Below, piece after piece: positions 43,024-52,778 of a stretch of 64,000 bases of DNA; the first letter of the stretch is position 1, and each line of letters begins with the position of its first letter. Below the pieces are notes generated by a model that worked only from the letters and a program-made list of their open reading frames with translations, did not search any database and was not told the DNA's origin. The DNA is from G965267605 sp965267605 (GTDB lineage: Bacteria; Bacteroidota; Bacteroidia; Flavobacteriales_E; Vicingaceae), in the NCBI GenBank assembly GCA_965267605.1, contig OZ254088.1, positions 806,001 to 870,000 on the forward strand, written 5' to 3'. A program made the translations under genes and the position numbers.

Positions 43024-46000
43024 TCAAGAAGCTGAGAAATACCATCCTGAAGCTGATGCTTCCACTTTTGTTCCTCTCTTCATTTGGGGTGCAAGAGGCA
43101 CAATCACAATGTTTTATCACAGGTGCATACGTTCAGTTCCGATGTATTGGATACCAGATGTTCCTCGATTCGATTTGGGTGCAAACGAACAATCCTCCTC
43201 CTGGTGGATGGTTGACTGTAACGTATGGCGCAACCGGAGCTGTTGATTCATTCCCGGCTCCACATGGTAGTCCTAGATCTGTTTGGCCAAACTCACAGTT
43301 CAGCAACATAAACAACCCAACAATCCTTAGTGGTCCGGGTTCAGGTTCTACTATTACGATTTGCTACACTGCAGACCCCAATTGTTGTATAACGATTCCT
43401 TACAACGACTTATTTGCGTGCTACTGTAACATTAGTGCGGGAACGGTTGGTGTATCTATGAACCCCAACAACCAATCAAACAACAATTACGTCCTCTGCA
43501 TAGATGATGAGGTTACTATAACATCTAACAACGACTTCTCCTTTGATGTCCAACCCCCTTTCCCCGCCCCGGGGTTTGTATACGGGATATATAAATGCCC
43601 GCCAACACCGGGCATATCACCCGCGTTGGATACCTGTCTGGTTGGATTGGCCCCTGTAAATGCTACAGGGATAACGATACAAAACCTTTACGGGCAGTTT
43701 CCTCCGGGATTGCTGTCTGCGTTTACCGGTTGGCAGAACAACACGCTTTATTTCGCACCAATCATATTGCGGAATTCGGCAAGTAATCCGGTAACAGTTG
43801 ATGTGGATTGTTGGTCAGTAGGGCCATCTACAGCGGTTACCTTCCTTGATTCGATAACATTTACCACGCAACAGAATTGCTTGTTGTCTGGTATTGATGT
43901 AGTTGTCAATGGTGGTTCACCAGCACTGTTTGGAGGTAATTATACCATTAGCGGATTAACACCTGGTTATGCTACGTTGAGCACAACGAACCCTGCTCCC
44001 GGGCAAACTATATCCGTTGGTAACCTCAACAACAATGACTCATTCACATTTACGATTACCGATCCAAATGGATGTAGTCGAACGATCACAGGTGGCCCTT
44101 ACATTGCCCCAGTGACGGCTGGATTTACTGCTACATCGGTTTGTGTAGGTACTGCTACACAGTTTACTGATCAATCAACCGGTGTTGTTACGGGCTGGAA
44201 TTGGAACTTTACAGGCGGAACTTCAACACAACAGAACCCAACTTTTACTTACCCTTCAGCAGGTACGTACAATGTGAAGCAAGTGGTTCAGAACGCACAG
44301 GGATGTAAAGATTCTGTTACCAATCAAGTTACTGTCTATCCTTCACCAAATGTTGATTTCACATTTGATTCTGTTTGTGTGGGTAATCAAACGTGTTTTA
44401 CGGATTTGTCTAACGTAACAGGTGCAACTATTACGGGATGGCAGTGGGTGTTTGGTGATGGTAGCCCAGTGAACAACCAGCAAAATCCATGTCATACATA
44501 TGCTGCGGCTGGGGTGTATAATGTTAACCTGATTGCAACTACATCTGATGGCTGTACTGGAAGTGCGGTGAAGCAAGTAACAGTCTTCCCTGTACCTACA
44601 GCAGCATTTGCGGTGAATAACGTTTGTGAGGGGCTTGCAGCACAGTTTACAGATCAGTCTACCCCATTAGGGTCGATAACGAATTGGAATTGGAACTTCG
44701 GTGATGGAAATTCCAGCACCCAACAAAATCCTTCGCACGCGTACGCCAATCCTGGCACATACAACGTGAAATTGGTTGTAGGGTCGGGCACGGGCTGTTT
44801 GGATTCGATTACGCAGCAGATTACGATATATGATAAACCTACCGCATCTTTTACGCAAACCGATGTATGCGTAGGTTCTCCGATGAACTTTAACGATGGT
44901 AGTACCGTTGGCACGGGTACCATTACGGGATGGGGATGGAACTTTGGTGATGGTAATACATCCACGCAACAGAATCCAACGCATAGCTATGCATTTTCCG
45001 GACAATACACAGTAACACTCATTGTAACTACTAACAATGGCTGTGCGGATACGGTTTCTCAAACAGTTAATGTGCATCCTTCCCCTGTAGCTGCATTCAT
45101 TGCTACTACTGCTTGTGAAGGAGGAATGACACAGTTTACGGACCAAACCACTGGTAACCCTGGTGCATGGGCATGGGATTTTGGTGATGGAGGTACTTCT
45201 GCAGGACAAAACCCACAACACCAGTACACAGCTCCGGGTACATACAATGTGAAGCTTGTGGTAACCAGTACAAATGGATGTGTGGATTCAATTACACAAC
45301 CTGTCACGGTGCATCCTAACCCGGTTGTGGACTTCAATCCGGATATTACAGACGGATGTAATCCTGTTTGTGTGAACTTTACGCATGCTGTTACAATCTC
45401 AGGCGGATCGGTTACAGGTTATGCATGGGATTTTGGTGATGGTAATACATCTACCGATCCGAATCCAAGTCATTGTTTCTACAACACCACACAAAGCTTG
45501 GCAACATTTAACGTCAAGTTGGTGGCAACATCAGATCAGGGGTGTAAGGATTCGTTAACGAAGCAAGCCTTGATCTCTGTGTTCCCTATACCGGTTGCAG
45601 GCTTTACGTGGCAACCGCAGATTGTGAAGATTCTTAATCCTACAGTAGACTTTGGTGATCTATCTGTTGGAGCTAACCAATGGAGCTGGGATTTTGGTGA
45701 CGGAAATTCGTCTTCGGCACAGAACCCAACGCATACATATAAAGACACAGGTACTTTCATTATCTGGCAGTACGTTGAGAACCAGTACGGTTGTAGAGAC
45801 AGTACATGGTCAACACTACGTGTGCTTCCAGAAGTATTCTACTATATCCCTAACGCCTTTACGGTTACAGGAGATGGCAAAAACGACCTATGGTTCCCTA
45901 AAGGCATTGGTGTTGCTGAAGAGCACATCATGATCTTTGACCGATGGGGTGAGTTGATCTTCGAAAGCCATGATGTTGGCGGAAAGTGGGATGGCAAGTA

Positions 46001-46106
46001 CAAAGGAACCAAAGTGAAGACGGATGTCTACGTCTACCGTATCGAAATGAAAGATGTGCTGGGTGATGAGCACGTCTACATCGGCCGCGTTACCCTCATG
46101 AAGTAA
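43020..46106 (+). CDS. T9SS type B surface protein with seven PKD domains
   Basis: 1028 residues from GTG 43020, with a signal peptide (KLMLPLLFLSSFGVQEAQS). An N-terminal region of about 360 residues, Cys-bearing and unrecognised, precedes seven consecutive PKD domains (about 362-938), each with a variant of WxWxFGDGxxSxxQNPxHxY and GTYNVKLVV. The C-terminus (about 940-1028) is the gliding-motility-associated type B sorting domain (IPNAFTVTGDGKNDLW, IFDRWGELIFES, TDVYVYRIEMKD). It is exported by T9SS and exposed on the surface as an adhesin-like stalk. Co-translated with the 42586 protein. Confidence 0.93.
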   Translation: MIKKLRNTILKLMLPLLFLSSFGVQEAQSQCFITGAYVQFRCIGYQMFLDSIWVQTNNPPPGGWLTVTYGATGAVDSFPAPHGSPRSVWPNSQFSNINNPTILSGPGSGSTITICYTADPNCCITIPYNDLFACYCNISAGTVGVSMNPNNQSNNNYVLCIDDEVTITSNNDFSFDVQPPFPAPGFVYGIYKCPPTPGISPALDTCLVGLAPVNATGITIQNLYGQFPPGLLSAFTGWQNNTLYFAPIILRNSASNPVTVDVDCWSVGPSTAVTFLDSITFTTQQNCLLSGIDVVVNGGSPALFGGNYTISGLTPGYATLSTTNPAPGQTISVGNLNNNDSFTFTITDPNGCSRTITGGPYIAPVTAGFTATSVCVGTATQFTDQSTGVVTGWNWNFTGGTSTQQNPTFTYPSAGTYNVKQVVQNAQGCKDSVTNQVTVYPSPNVDFTFDSVCVGNQTCFTDLSNVTGATITGWQWVFGDGSPVNNQQNPCHTYAAAGVYNVNLIATTSDGCTGSAVKQVTVFPVPTAAFAVNNVCEGLAAQFTDQSTPLGSITNWNWNFGDGNSSTQQNPSHAYANPGTYNVKLVVGSGTGCLDSITQQITIYDKPTASFTQTDVCVGSPMNFNDGSTVGTGTITGWGWNFGDGNTSTQQNPTHSYAFSGQYTVTLIVTTNNGCADTVSQTVNVHPSPVAAFIATTACEGGMTQFTDQTTGNPGAWAWDFGDGGTSAGQNPQHQYTAPGTYNVKLVVTSTNGCVDSITQPVTVHPNPVVDFNPDITDGCNPVCVNFTHAVTISGGSVTGYAWDFGDGNTSTDPNPSHCFYNTTQSLATFNVKLVATSDQGCKDSLTKQALISVFPIPVAGFTWQPQIVKILNPTVDFGDLSVGANQWSWDFGDGNSSSAQNPTHTYKDTGTFIIWQYVENQYGCRDSTWSTLRVLPEVFYYIPNAFTVTGDGKNDLWFPKGIGVAEEHIMIFDRWGELIFESHDVGGKWDGKYKGTKVKTDVYVYRIEMKDVLGDEHVYIGRVTLMK

Positions 46107-46200
46107 ATTTTCAGCCATGCTGTGCTGTGATACCTTCTTGTATTAAGGAGGACTTTAGGTATATTCACTTACCAACCTACATTGCCATCATGATAGTGCA

Positions 46201-47946
46201 ATGTTGAACCGAGTAATCCACACCCTGATTCTAACCTGTAGCCTTTTAATGCTACAACCAACCCTTGCACAGAACAGTACAAACACATCGTTCACGGACA
46301 GTGTAATTGCCCGACTGCATGGTTATCAGGACAGAGGTGTGCAAGATTCTGCCATTTACTACATGGATCTATGGGTGCAAAGCCAGATCGCCAGAGGTAA
46401 AGGAGTAGTGCCCGCACATTGTTCGAAGATTTCGTTGCTGTTAACCTATAAGCAATACGATGAGGCATTCAGGGTTGCGATGAGTGTCTATGAGGAGTAT
46501 TGTTCTGGAGAAAGTGACAGAAAGCGCTGCAGGCAATGTCTGAAGGTGTACGGTTTTCTGGCGGACTTCATGAACTCTATGGGTAGGTACCGAGAAGGGT
46601 TGAAATTCATGAAGATGCAATGCAGTGGATTTAAGCAGCACAAGCACGATTATTATCTGGCATTGCAATACCTGAAAGTGGGTGATAGAGATTCCGCTGA
46701 GATGGTGATACAAAGGCCGTTGCAATCAGCCAGGAAAACCAATGCACTTCCGCAGTTGTATGGGGCTTATAATGAGGAGGGGCTCGTTTACCGTAAAGCA
46801 GGGGACTTCGCAAAAGCCAAGGTCTCGTTCCTCAATGCCATTCATACCGGTAAGCAACTCGGTTATTCCGCGGAGAAGATGTATTTCGTTTACGGAAACC
46901 TTGGGTCTTCCTATTTGCGCTTAAATCAGCTTGATTCAGCAAGACAATGGCTTGAGCTAGATGCTTCACGAAGTTTGGAGATTGGGGATTTCTCATCTTA
47001 CGCCATTGCAGAAGTGAGCTTGGCAGAGATTGATATTGCCGAGGAGAAGGGCAGCGAGGTGGTCAGGCGACTCAATATGTTGTTGGCTAAATACAGCAAC
47101 TATGTGCATCTGGATTATGCGGTGGGTATAGATTCCCTACTGGGTAGGTACGTAAGCGCAGCCAGCACGAGCGCTTTACAGCAAACAGCCGCCAGGTGGT
47201 CTGATTACGTTAAGGATCAATACGAGAATGAGAACAAGGCAGAACGTGAGTTTCAATCCGCGTTTCAGTCAAAAATTCTAGAGCAGGCTTATCTCCAAAT
47301 TCAGAACGAAAAGGCATTGGCTAAGCAAAAACTGGCTGTTCTGGAGTCGGAAAGAGATTCTGAGCGCTTACGGAGTTGGCTTTTGATAAGCCTTGCGGTA
47401 GGTGCTGCGGCTATTGTGTTCCTGGCCTTTTGGCGGTATCGGTCCATTCACCAACGAAAAGCAATCATTGATAAAATGCAGCTTGATATTCTTGAGAAGG
47501 AACGGGAAATCCTGGAACTCAGGGTTGCAGAGGAAAGTGATAGTGTGAAACGGCTAGCCCTGGAGTTGTCTGCTAAGAAGGAATTCTCAGGTGCACTAAT
47601 GTCTAAGCTGAGGGAAGTGGAAGGGCTGAAGGATGTAGATCTAAGAAACGTTGAATTGTTTATCCAGAATGAGCTAGATGTGAGATCAGCCAGGGCTGAA
47701 GTGGAGCAGGATTTAGACGAGGTGAGCAAGGAATTCTACATGAACCTCAAGCGATCCCACCCCACTTTAACTGAGGCTGACCTCAAATTGGCGTCCCTGG
47801 TCTTGCTTAAAGCTTCGAATAAGGAAATAGCCATCAGTAGGAACATTACACCCAACTCCGTTAAGATCACCAAGAATAGACTGAAAAAGAAGCTCAAACT
47901 AACAGCGGCTGACGATCTCTACGCACATTTAAATACGTATTTGTGA
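46201..47946 (+). CDS. membrane TPR regulator with LuxR-type HTH
   Basis: 581 residues: signal peptide (MLNRVIHTLILTCSLLMLQ), periplasmic TPR repeats (about 120-320, e.g. LYGAYNEEGLVYRKAGDFAKA, YFVYGNLGSSYLRLNQLDSA), coiled coil, one TM helix near 390-411 (WLLISLAVGAAAIVFLAFW), a second coiled coil, and a C-terminal HTH (LTEADLKLASLVLLKASNKE, SRNITPNSVKITKNRLKKKL). This architecture is common in Bacteroidota and is thought to link envelope sensing to transcription without a kinase. It sits next to surface-protein genes; targets unknown. Confidence 0.85.
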   Translation: MLNRVIHTLILTCSLLMLQPTLAQNSTNTSFTDSVIARLHGYQDRGVQDSAIYYMDLWVQSQIARGKGVVPAHCSKISLLLTYKQYDEAFRVAMSVYEEYCSGESDRKRCRQCLKVYGFLADFMNSMGRYREGLKFMKMQCSGFKQHKHDYYLALQYLKVGDRDSAEMVIQRPLQSARKTNALPQLYGAYNEEGLVYRKAGDFAKAKVSFLNAIHTGKQLGYSAEKMYFVYGNLGSSYLRLNQLDSARQWLELDASRSLEIGDFSSYAIAEVSLAEIDIAEEKGSEVVRRLNMLLAKYSNYVHLDYAVGIDSLLGRYVSAASTSALQQTAARWSDYVKDQYENENKAEREFQSAFQSKILEQAYLQIQNEKALAKQKLAVLESERDSERLRSWLLISLAVGAAAIVFLAFWRYRSIHQRKAIIDKMQLDILEKEREILELRVAEESDSVKRLALELSAKKEFSGALMSKLREVEGLKDVDLRNVELFIQNELDVRSARAEVEQDLDEVSKEFYMNLKRSHPTLTEADLKLASLVLLKASNKEIAISRNITPNSVKITKNRLKKKLKLTAADDLYAHLNTYL

Positions 47947-48043
47947 CATAATCAGGTAATGTTAACCCTCTGTTAACCATTGAATCACTGTATTTTAAGT
48001 CGTAGCGGGTATATTAAGAGGGAATCTTTCAATCCGCTGTCAG

Positions 48044-48241
48044 ATGATCTATTTATGTATTTACGACCCCGTTCAGCCAGGTCAGGTTGACGTAGAGATG
48101 CTTAACTCCTTTGATGGAGTGCAAAGTGTTGGTAACGAAGAACAATGGTTTTTCGACCAGGATGCCAGGAAGGAATTGGTAGGAGGAAGCACGGTTATTA
48201 CGTCTTCGGGAATTATCGGGTCTCTGGATACCAGTTGCTAA
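48044..48241 (+). CDS. possible small protein, doubtful
   Basis: A 65-codon frame with ATG start (MIYLCIYDPVQPGQVDVEML), ending 4 bp inside the heptose kinase-like gene on the other strand. There is no strong ribosome site and no recognised family. It may be a chance frame in the 290-bp gap after the TPR regulator, which otherwise holds nothing identifiable. Confidence 0.25.
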   Translation: MIYLCIYDPVQPGQVDVEMLNSFDGVQSVGNEEQWFFDQDARKELVGGSTVITSSGIIGSLDTSC

Positions 48242-49224
48242 AGCCTCGCTTCAATTTCTGTAGCCAGCTCCGCTTGGGTTATAGGCGTTACCCCGACTTT
48301 TTCACAAACGAAGCCTCCGGCTAAATTAGAAAGCTCAGCAATCGTCTGAAGATTTGCTCCTTTTGCAAGGGCAAGTGATGCAACACTGATTACTGTGTCT
48401 CCCGCGCCTGAAACATCAGAAATGTTTCTGACATGCGCAGGAATCAAATGTCTTTCCTCAGTATTGGAAATGAATACCCCATGTTCAGACAACGTCACAA
48501 ACAGGCTTTCTGCACGGAGGCTTGATCTCAGGGATTCACACGCGGCAGCAAGGGAATTCATATCTGTTGGATCTACTTCAATGGCAGCTCCTTCTCGTAG
48601 CTCTTTCAGATTGGGTTTAAAAAGGGTAACGCCTCTGTAAGCATTGAAATTTCTTCGCTTCGGATCTACTGTGGTGGGAATACCTTTTTGTTTGGCTTCT
48701 TTAACCACATGTTCAATCAAATCAGCAGTTATAACCCCTTTATCGTAATCCTCAAAGATGATCACATCTACGTTCTGTTGATCTAGAAGGGCACTTACGC
48801 GGGCTTTTAGTTGATCTGTAGTGTTGGCATCCACCGGTGAGTCATCTTCTTGATCTACACGAAGCATTTGGTGATTGTTACCTACCACCCTTGTTTTAAC
48901 AGTAGTCAGCCTATTTGTCGCCAGCAATCCATCTGTAGAAAGTTCGTTAGCCGCCATTCTTTCCAAAAGAATCTTTCCGGCATCATCGTCACCGTAAATT
49001 GCACAAAGAATAGGAGTGGCACCAAGTCCCTTTACATTGAGGGCAACATTGGCAGCACCTCCAAGCCTGGATTCTTCATTCTGAATACTAACAACTGGTA
49101 CGGGTGCTTCCGGTGAAATTCGCTCTACGTTGCCCTTGAAATAACGGTCAACCATAACATCGCCTATGATAAGTGCCGTAGTGCCAGTAAATGATGATAT
49201 AAGGTCTTGCATAGAATTGCTCAC
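48238..49224 (-). CDS. HldE-type heptose kinase (PfkB family)
   Basis: 328 residues from GTG 49224 (ATG 49212 also possible). PfkB fold: IGDVMVDRYFKGNVERISPEAPVPV, RLGGAANVALNVKGLGA, VVGNNHQMLRVDQED, FEDYDKGVI, VDPKRRNFNAYRG, and the catalytic anion hole ISDVSGAGDTVISVASLAL. This is the kinase half of RfaE/HldE, without the nucleotidyltransferase half. It phosphorylates heptose-7-P, or a related sugar, for surface glycans. It begins at the base after the aminotransferase stop, in one operon. Confidence 0.87.
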   Translation of the reverse strand: MSNSMQDLISSFTGTTALIIGDVMVDRYFKGNVERISPEAPVPVVSIQNEESRLGGAANVALNVKGLGATPILCAIYGDDDAGKILLERMAANELSTDGLLATNRLTTVKTRVVGNNHQMLRVDQEDDSPVDANTTDQLKARVSALLDQQNVDVIIFEDYDKGVITADLIEHVVKEAKQKGIPTTVDPKRRNFNAYRGVTLFKPNLKELREGAAIEVDPTDMNSLAAACESLRSSLRAESLFVTLSEHGVFISNTEERHLIPAHVRNISDVSGAGDTVISVASLALAKGANLQTIAELSNLAGGFVCEKVGVTPITQAELATEIEARL

Positions 49225-50430
49225 CTATCCGAGTTTTTTAAGCGCTGTCTCAATTCTGTCACAGGCTTCTTTTAATGTCTCTTCAGCTGCCGCATAAGAG
49301 ATTCTGATACAACTTGGATTACCGAATGCCGCACCCGTTACTACTGCCACATGAGCTTCCTCCAGCAAGTACATACTAAGGTCTGTAGCATCGTGTATGG
49401 TTTTGCCATTCACAGATTTGTGGAAGTAGGATGAAACATCTGGAAAAACATAGAATGCTCCTTGCGGCACATTCAACTTCATTCCTTCGTTTGCGCTCAA
49501 CCATTCCAGCATAAGGTCTCGTCTCTTAAGGAAAGCATCACGCATGGGTCTTGTAACCGTGGGACTGGCTTCCATAGCAGCCTGCGTTGCCTTTTGAGCA
49601 ACGGCATTGGCCCCAGAAGTGAACTGTCCCTGCATTTTGGTGCATGCATCTGTGATCCACTTTGGTCCGCCAATAAACCCAATTCGCCAGCCGGTCATTG
49701 CAAAGCCTTTTGCAACACCATTAACCGTTACAACACGGTCTTTAATGCAATCGAACTTACCAATACTGTGGTGTTTACCCGTGTAGATGATGTGTTCGTA
49801 AATCTCATCGGATACAACTACAATCTCTGGGTATTTCGCCAGTTCGTTGGCAATGGCCTCAAGCTCTTCTTCCGTGTATACAGATCCCGATGGATTGCAC
49901 GGAGAAGAGTAGATGATCATACGTGTTTTATTAGACACATACTGCGCGATCAGTTCCGGAGTGATCTTGAAATCACTTTCTATGCCCGCAGGCATAATTA
50001 CCGGTACGCCACCACCCAGTTTAATGATCTCGTAGTAGCTTACCCAATAAGGGGCTGGTACAAGTACCTCATCTCCTTCATTTAGTAGGCTTAGACATAG
50101 ATTGGCAATGGAGTGCTTTGCACCCGTAGAGATCACAATTTGATCCGGTGGGTAATCCAACTCGTTGTCGCGGGAAAACTTGCTGGAAATAGCCTCTCTT
50201 ACTTCCAGTAGACCTGGAACCGGTGTATAATGACTGTAATTGTCGTCAATGGCTTGTTTGGCAGCATCTTTTATGAATTCAGGTGTATTGAAATCTGGTT
50301 CTCCAATACTTAGGCTGATCACATCGTGGCCTTGTGCACGTAATTCACGAGCCATTCTTGTCATGGCAAGTGTCTGAGACTCTGCCATTTTCGTGATTCT
50401 TTCGGAAAGATTTTGGGTCGCTACTGCCAT
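49225..50430 (-). CDS. class I/II aminotransferase (aspartate aminotransferase type)
   Basis: 401 residues. Fold type I PLP enzyme: LSIGEPDFNTPEF near the start, VISTGAKHSIANLCLSL, YSSPCNPSGSVYTEEEL, VVSDEIYEHIIYTG, the PLP Lys in NGVAKGFAMTGWRIG, and CIRISYAAAEETL with the substrate Arg. Probably an aspartate or aromatic aminotransferase. A -7 box lies directly before the ATG, suggesting a nearly leaderless message. It leads the operon with the heptose kinase-like gene. Confidence 0.92.
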   Translation of the reverse strand: MAVATQNLSERITKMAESQTLAMTRMARELRAQGHDVISLSIGEPDFNTPEFIKDAAKQAIDDNYSHYTPVPGLLEVREAISSKFSRDNELDYPPDQIVISTGAKHSIANLCLSLLNEGDEVLVPAPYWVSYYEIIKLGGGVPVIMPAGIESDFKITPELIAQYVSNKTRMIIYSSPCNPSGSVYTEEELEAIANELAKYPEIVVVSDEIYEHIIYTGKHHSIGKFDCIKDRVVTVNGVAKGFAMTGWRIGFIGGPKWITDACTKMQGQFTSGANAVAQKATQAAMEASPTVTRPMRDAFLKRRDLMLEWLSANEGMKLNVPQGAFYVFPDVSSYFHKSVNGKTIHDATDLSMYLLEEAHVAVVTGAAFGNPSCIRISYAAAEETLKEACDRIETALKKLG

Positions 50431-50435
50431 GGGAG

Positions 50436-50443
50436 CAAAGCTA
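50436..50443 (-). promoter_or_regulatory. -7 box TAGCTTTG of the aminotransferase gene
   Basis: Exact TAnnTTTG match whose last base is 6 nt from the ATG at 50430. If functional, transcription would start at or next to the start codon. Confidence 0.5.
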
Positions 50444-50498
50444 ATATATTTTGGTCGAGGATGAATTTATTGGCTATTTTTAAGCTCATCTGAACGCC

Positions 50499-51029
50499 AT
50501 GGAATTCGCACTTGAATTACTTAAGATATTATTGCCTTGCGCTGCCACGGTTATCGCAGTGTATTTTGTTATTGATCGATTGTTGAAGGAACGGGAACAT
50601 AGCGCTTCTGAAAAGGTCAAAGTAGAAGAGATTAAGGTGATGCTTCCACTAATGTTGCAAGCGTACGAGCGTATGAATTTGTTCCTTGAACGCATTGCCG
50701 TGGAGAATATTATCATCAGACTGCATCAGCCTACTGGAAGTGCACATGAATTGCATACCACTTTAGTGAAGGCTGTTAATGAAGAATTTGAGCACAATAT
50801 TGCTCAACAGATTTATGTAAGCGAAGAAGGTTGGAAGGCTGTAAGAGAGGCGAAGGATGAAGTTATACGCGTTGTGAACAGAGCGATGGGTCAGCTTCCG
50901 GCAAATGGTACTTCTCTGGACTTAAGTCAGAAGGTTTTTGAGCTTATGTCTGAGATGGAAGAGCCGGCTACACACCGGGCCAGACGGGTGCTTAAAGGGG
51001 AATTGAATACGCGATTAAAATATTATTGA
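50499..51029 (+). CDS. membrane-anchored conserved protein, unknown
   Basis: 176 residues. N-terminal TM helix (LLKILLPCAATVIAVYFVIDRLL, about 8-30), then a helical cytoplasmic domain with LQAYERMNLFLERIAVENIIIRL, EEFEHNIAQQIYVSEEGW and a C-terminal RRVLKGELNTRLKYY. Proteins with this plan are widespread single-copy genes in Bacteroidota, but no role is known to me. Divergent from the aminotransferase; followed at once by the ECF-like promoter of the next gene. Confidence 0.78.
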   Translation: MEFALELLKILLPCAATVIAVYFVIDRLLKEREHSASEKVKVEEIKVMLPLMLQAYERMNLFLERIAVENIIIRLHQPTGSAHELHTTLVKAVNEEFEHNIAQQIYVSEEGWKAVREAKDEVIRVVNRAMGQLPANGTSLDLSQKVFELMSEMEEPATHRARRVLKGELNTRLKYY

Positions 51030-51035
51030 TTTGGA

Positions 51036-51064
51036 TGCAACCTTTTGGTGTTTATATGCATCTA
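51036..51064 (+). promoter_or_regulatory. ECF-like promoter TGCAAC-N17-CATCTA
   Basis: TGCAAC at 51036, 17 bp, CATCTA at 51059, followed 28 bp later by the ATG. The element recurs with identical spacing at 52779 and 54615. The form (AAC-type -35, CNTC-type -10) suits an extracytoplasmic-function sigma factor. Confidence 0.55.
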
Positions 51065-51091
51065 TGGTATTGAAAGGCTAAAAAAACCGCT

Positions 51092-52687
51092 ATGAAAAAG
51101 TTATTACGAGTTATTATGGTTTTGGGAGTTACTGCGCTGTCGTTAGCGGGTAGCATCCAGAAAGCAGAGGCGCACTCAGTACAGGTAGCATACTGTGCAA
51201 CGTGTGAGGCCAAGCTAAGACTATATATTGAGCACTGGCACGGTACTGCGGATCCGTCAACAACAACGATGACGATCTCGGTAACGATAGGTGCGACAAC
51301 AATTACCTATACTGGATCACCACTGTTTGGACTTGTAGACGTACCGTTTGCGCAGCTACCAAGTTGTGCGATTCCACCGGTAGTTGTAGCACAGTGTCCA
51401 GGTCAGGCGAACACCTATGATGATTGGGTGATCTATGAGTTTGACAGTATCCAGTGTAACCAGCCAGTAACCATTACGATACTATCAGGAAACACGGTAT
51501 TTACCCAGGATGGATGTAGCTACATGCCACTATCTATACCAAACGTTATCATTCCATGTGGAGCGATAGCAACAGCAGGTTTTATACCACCATTGGACAC
51601 ACCACTATGTGCCAGTGATTCTCACCAGTTTATCAATACCACAACGCCACCACAGATTACCAACTTTGTATGGGACTTTGGTTCAGGCGGTAATGATACC
51701 TCGTTCTTAAAGGATCCCAAATGGAAGTACCCAGGCGGTGGTACCTACATAGTGACCTTGAGTGCAGGAGACTCCCTTGGATGTTTTGATGATACATCAA
51801 TAGCGGTAACGATCGAGGATGTTCCAATCCCTGTATGGAACTGGACGATGGGCTGTGCACCAGATTATGCTACCCTGTTCCATGATTCCTCCTGGATAGC
51901 CTCAACAGGATCTATTACAAGATACCTGTGGGACTTTGGAATAGAGGGTGTAGGACATGATACATCTAATCTTACAGATCCACAGTGGACATATCCATCA
52001 GGAGGACCTTACAATGTAACGTTGTACCTGTGGTCACAGAATGGATGTATGGACTCATTACAGCAACAGATACAGATTGGTAACCAGCCATGGGCAGCAG
52101 CATCATGGGATACGGTATGCTGGGAGAAAGGCTTCCCTTTCCATGACCTGTCAACGATTATACCGCAAGGAAATATCAATCAATGGACCTGGGACTTTGG
52201 AGATGGCGATACATCGCATCTGCAACACCCAACGCATAAGTTCCCTACAGCAGGTATATATACTGTGAAGATGCTGGTAACGAGTGCTACGGGATGTCAG
52301 GATTCACTTCAAATGGTGGTAGAGGCATACTACGAGCCACCGATGGTAGAGCCGAACGTGTTCACGCCAAATGGAGATGGTAAGAATGATATGTATGTGA
52401 TACCAGAGGTAGACCTTCATAGAGATTACCTGAAGTATAGGGGTAATGCAGAGGAGGATCAGAACATGGAGTTCTGGGTATACAACCGCTGGGGAAGAGA
52501 GATACTTCATACCCAGAAGTATGACAATGACTGGGCCGGAAAGACCAAGGCGGGTAAGTTGCTGGATGATGGTACGTATTATTACATCATCAAGTACAAC
52601 ACTTATTGTTACCCTGATGAGGGAGCAGCGGAGGAATCCACTGTGAGGATCCATAAGGGAACAGTCACCATCATAGACGGTAAATAA
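51092..52687 (+). CDS. T9SS type B PKD surface protein, paralogue 1
   Basis: 531 residues with a signal peptide (VIMVLGVTALSLAGSIQKAEA). A Cys-bearing N-terminal domain (HSVQVAYCATCEAKLRLYIE ... CGYMP-type) of about 150 residues precedes three PKD units (NFVWDFGSGGND, RYLWDFGIEG, QWTWDFGDGDTS). The type B sorting domain follows (EPNVFTPNGDGKNDMYVI, WVYNRWGREILHT, GTYYYIIKYNTYC). Surface-exposed. Near-colinear with the gene at 52839 along its whole length, so they arose by tandem duplication. A terminator follows at 52712. Confidence 0.92.
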   Translation: MKKLLRVIMVLGVTALSLAGSIQKAEAHSVQVAYCATCEAKLRLYIEHWHGTADPSTTTMTISVTIGATTITYTGSPLFGLVDVPFAQLPSCAIPPVVVAQCPGQANTYDDWVIYEFDSIQCNQPVTITILSGNTVFTQDGCSYMPLSIPNVIIPCGAIATAGFIPPLDTPLCASDSHQFINTTTPPQITNFVWDFGSGGNDTSFLKDPKWKYPGGGTYIVTLSAGDSLGCFDDTSIAVTIEDVPIPVWNWTMGCAPDYATLFHDSSWIASTGSITRYLWDFGIEGVGHDTSNLTDPQWTYPSGGPYNVTLYLWSQNGCMDSLQQQIQIGNQPWAAASWDTVCWEKGFPFHDLSTIIPQGNINQWTWDFGDGDTSHLQHPTHKFPTAGIYTVKMLVTSATGCQDSLQMVVEAYYEPPMVEPNVFTPNGDGKNDMYVIPEVDLHRDYLKYRGNAEEDQNMEFWVYNRWGREILHTQKYDNDWAGKTKAGKLLDDGTYYYIIKYNTYCYPDEGAAEESTVRIHKGTVTIIDGK

Positions 52688-52711
52688 CAGCCTGATATAA
52701 TTTCAAGAGGT

Positions 52712-52739
52712 GGGGCTCCCGATGGGAGCCCCTTTTCTT
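52712..52739 (+). terminator. terminator between the PKD paralogues
   Basis: Perfect 9-bp stem GGGGCTCCC/GGGAGCCCC with a 3-nt loop and TTTTCTTT. It shows the paralogues are separate units and that the frame open from 52710 is not translated from there. Confidence 0.93.
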
Positions 52740-52742
52740 TGT

Positions 52743-52765
52743 AAATATCTGATTATCAGATATTT
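52743..52765. promoter_or_regulatory. 23-bp perfect palindrome AAATATCTGA-TTA-TCAGATATTT
   Basis: 10-bp arms around TTA, placed between the terminator of paralogue 1 and the ECF-like promoter of paralogue 2 (13 bp upstream of it). It is a candidate operator; a T-rich stretch follows, so a second hairpin terminator is also possible. No copy was noticed before paralogue 1. Confidence 0.5.
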
Positions 52766-52778
52766 ATTTCTTTTTTCA

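Noticed and set aside
44667..45221. 184-codon backward frame
   Set aside because: Antisense to the PKD repeats; its internal regularity only mirrors those repeats.
43020..46106. PKD repeats as a CRISPR-like or tandem DNA repeat
   Set aside because: The periodicity is at protein-domain level, about 80-90 residues, in an intact frame.
49462..50085. 207-codon forward frame
   Set aside because: Antisense shadow of the aminotransferase gene, with no family likeness.
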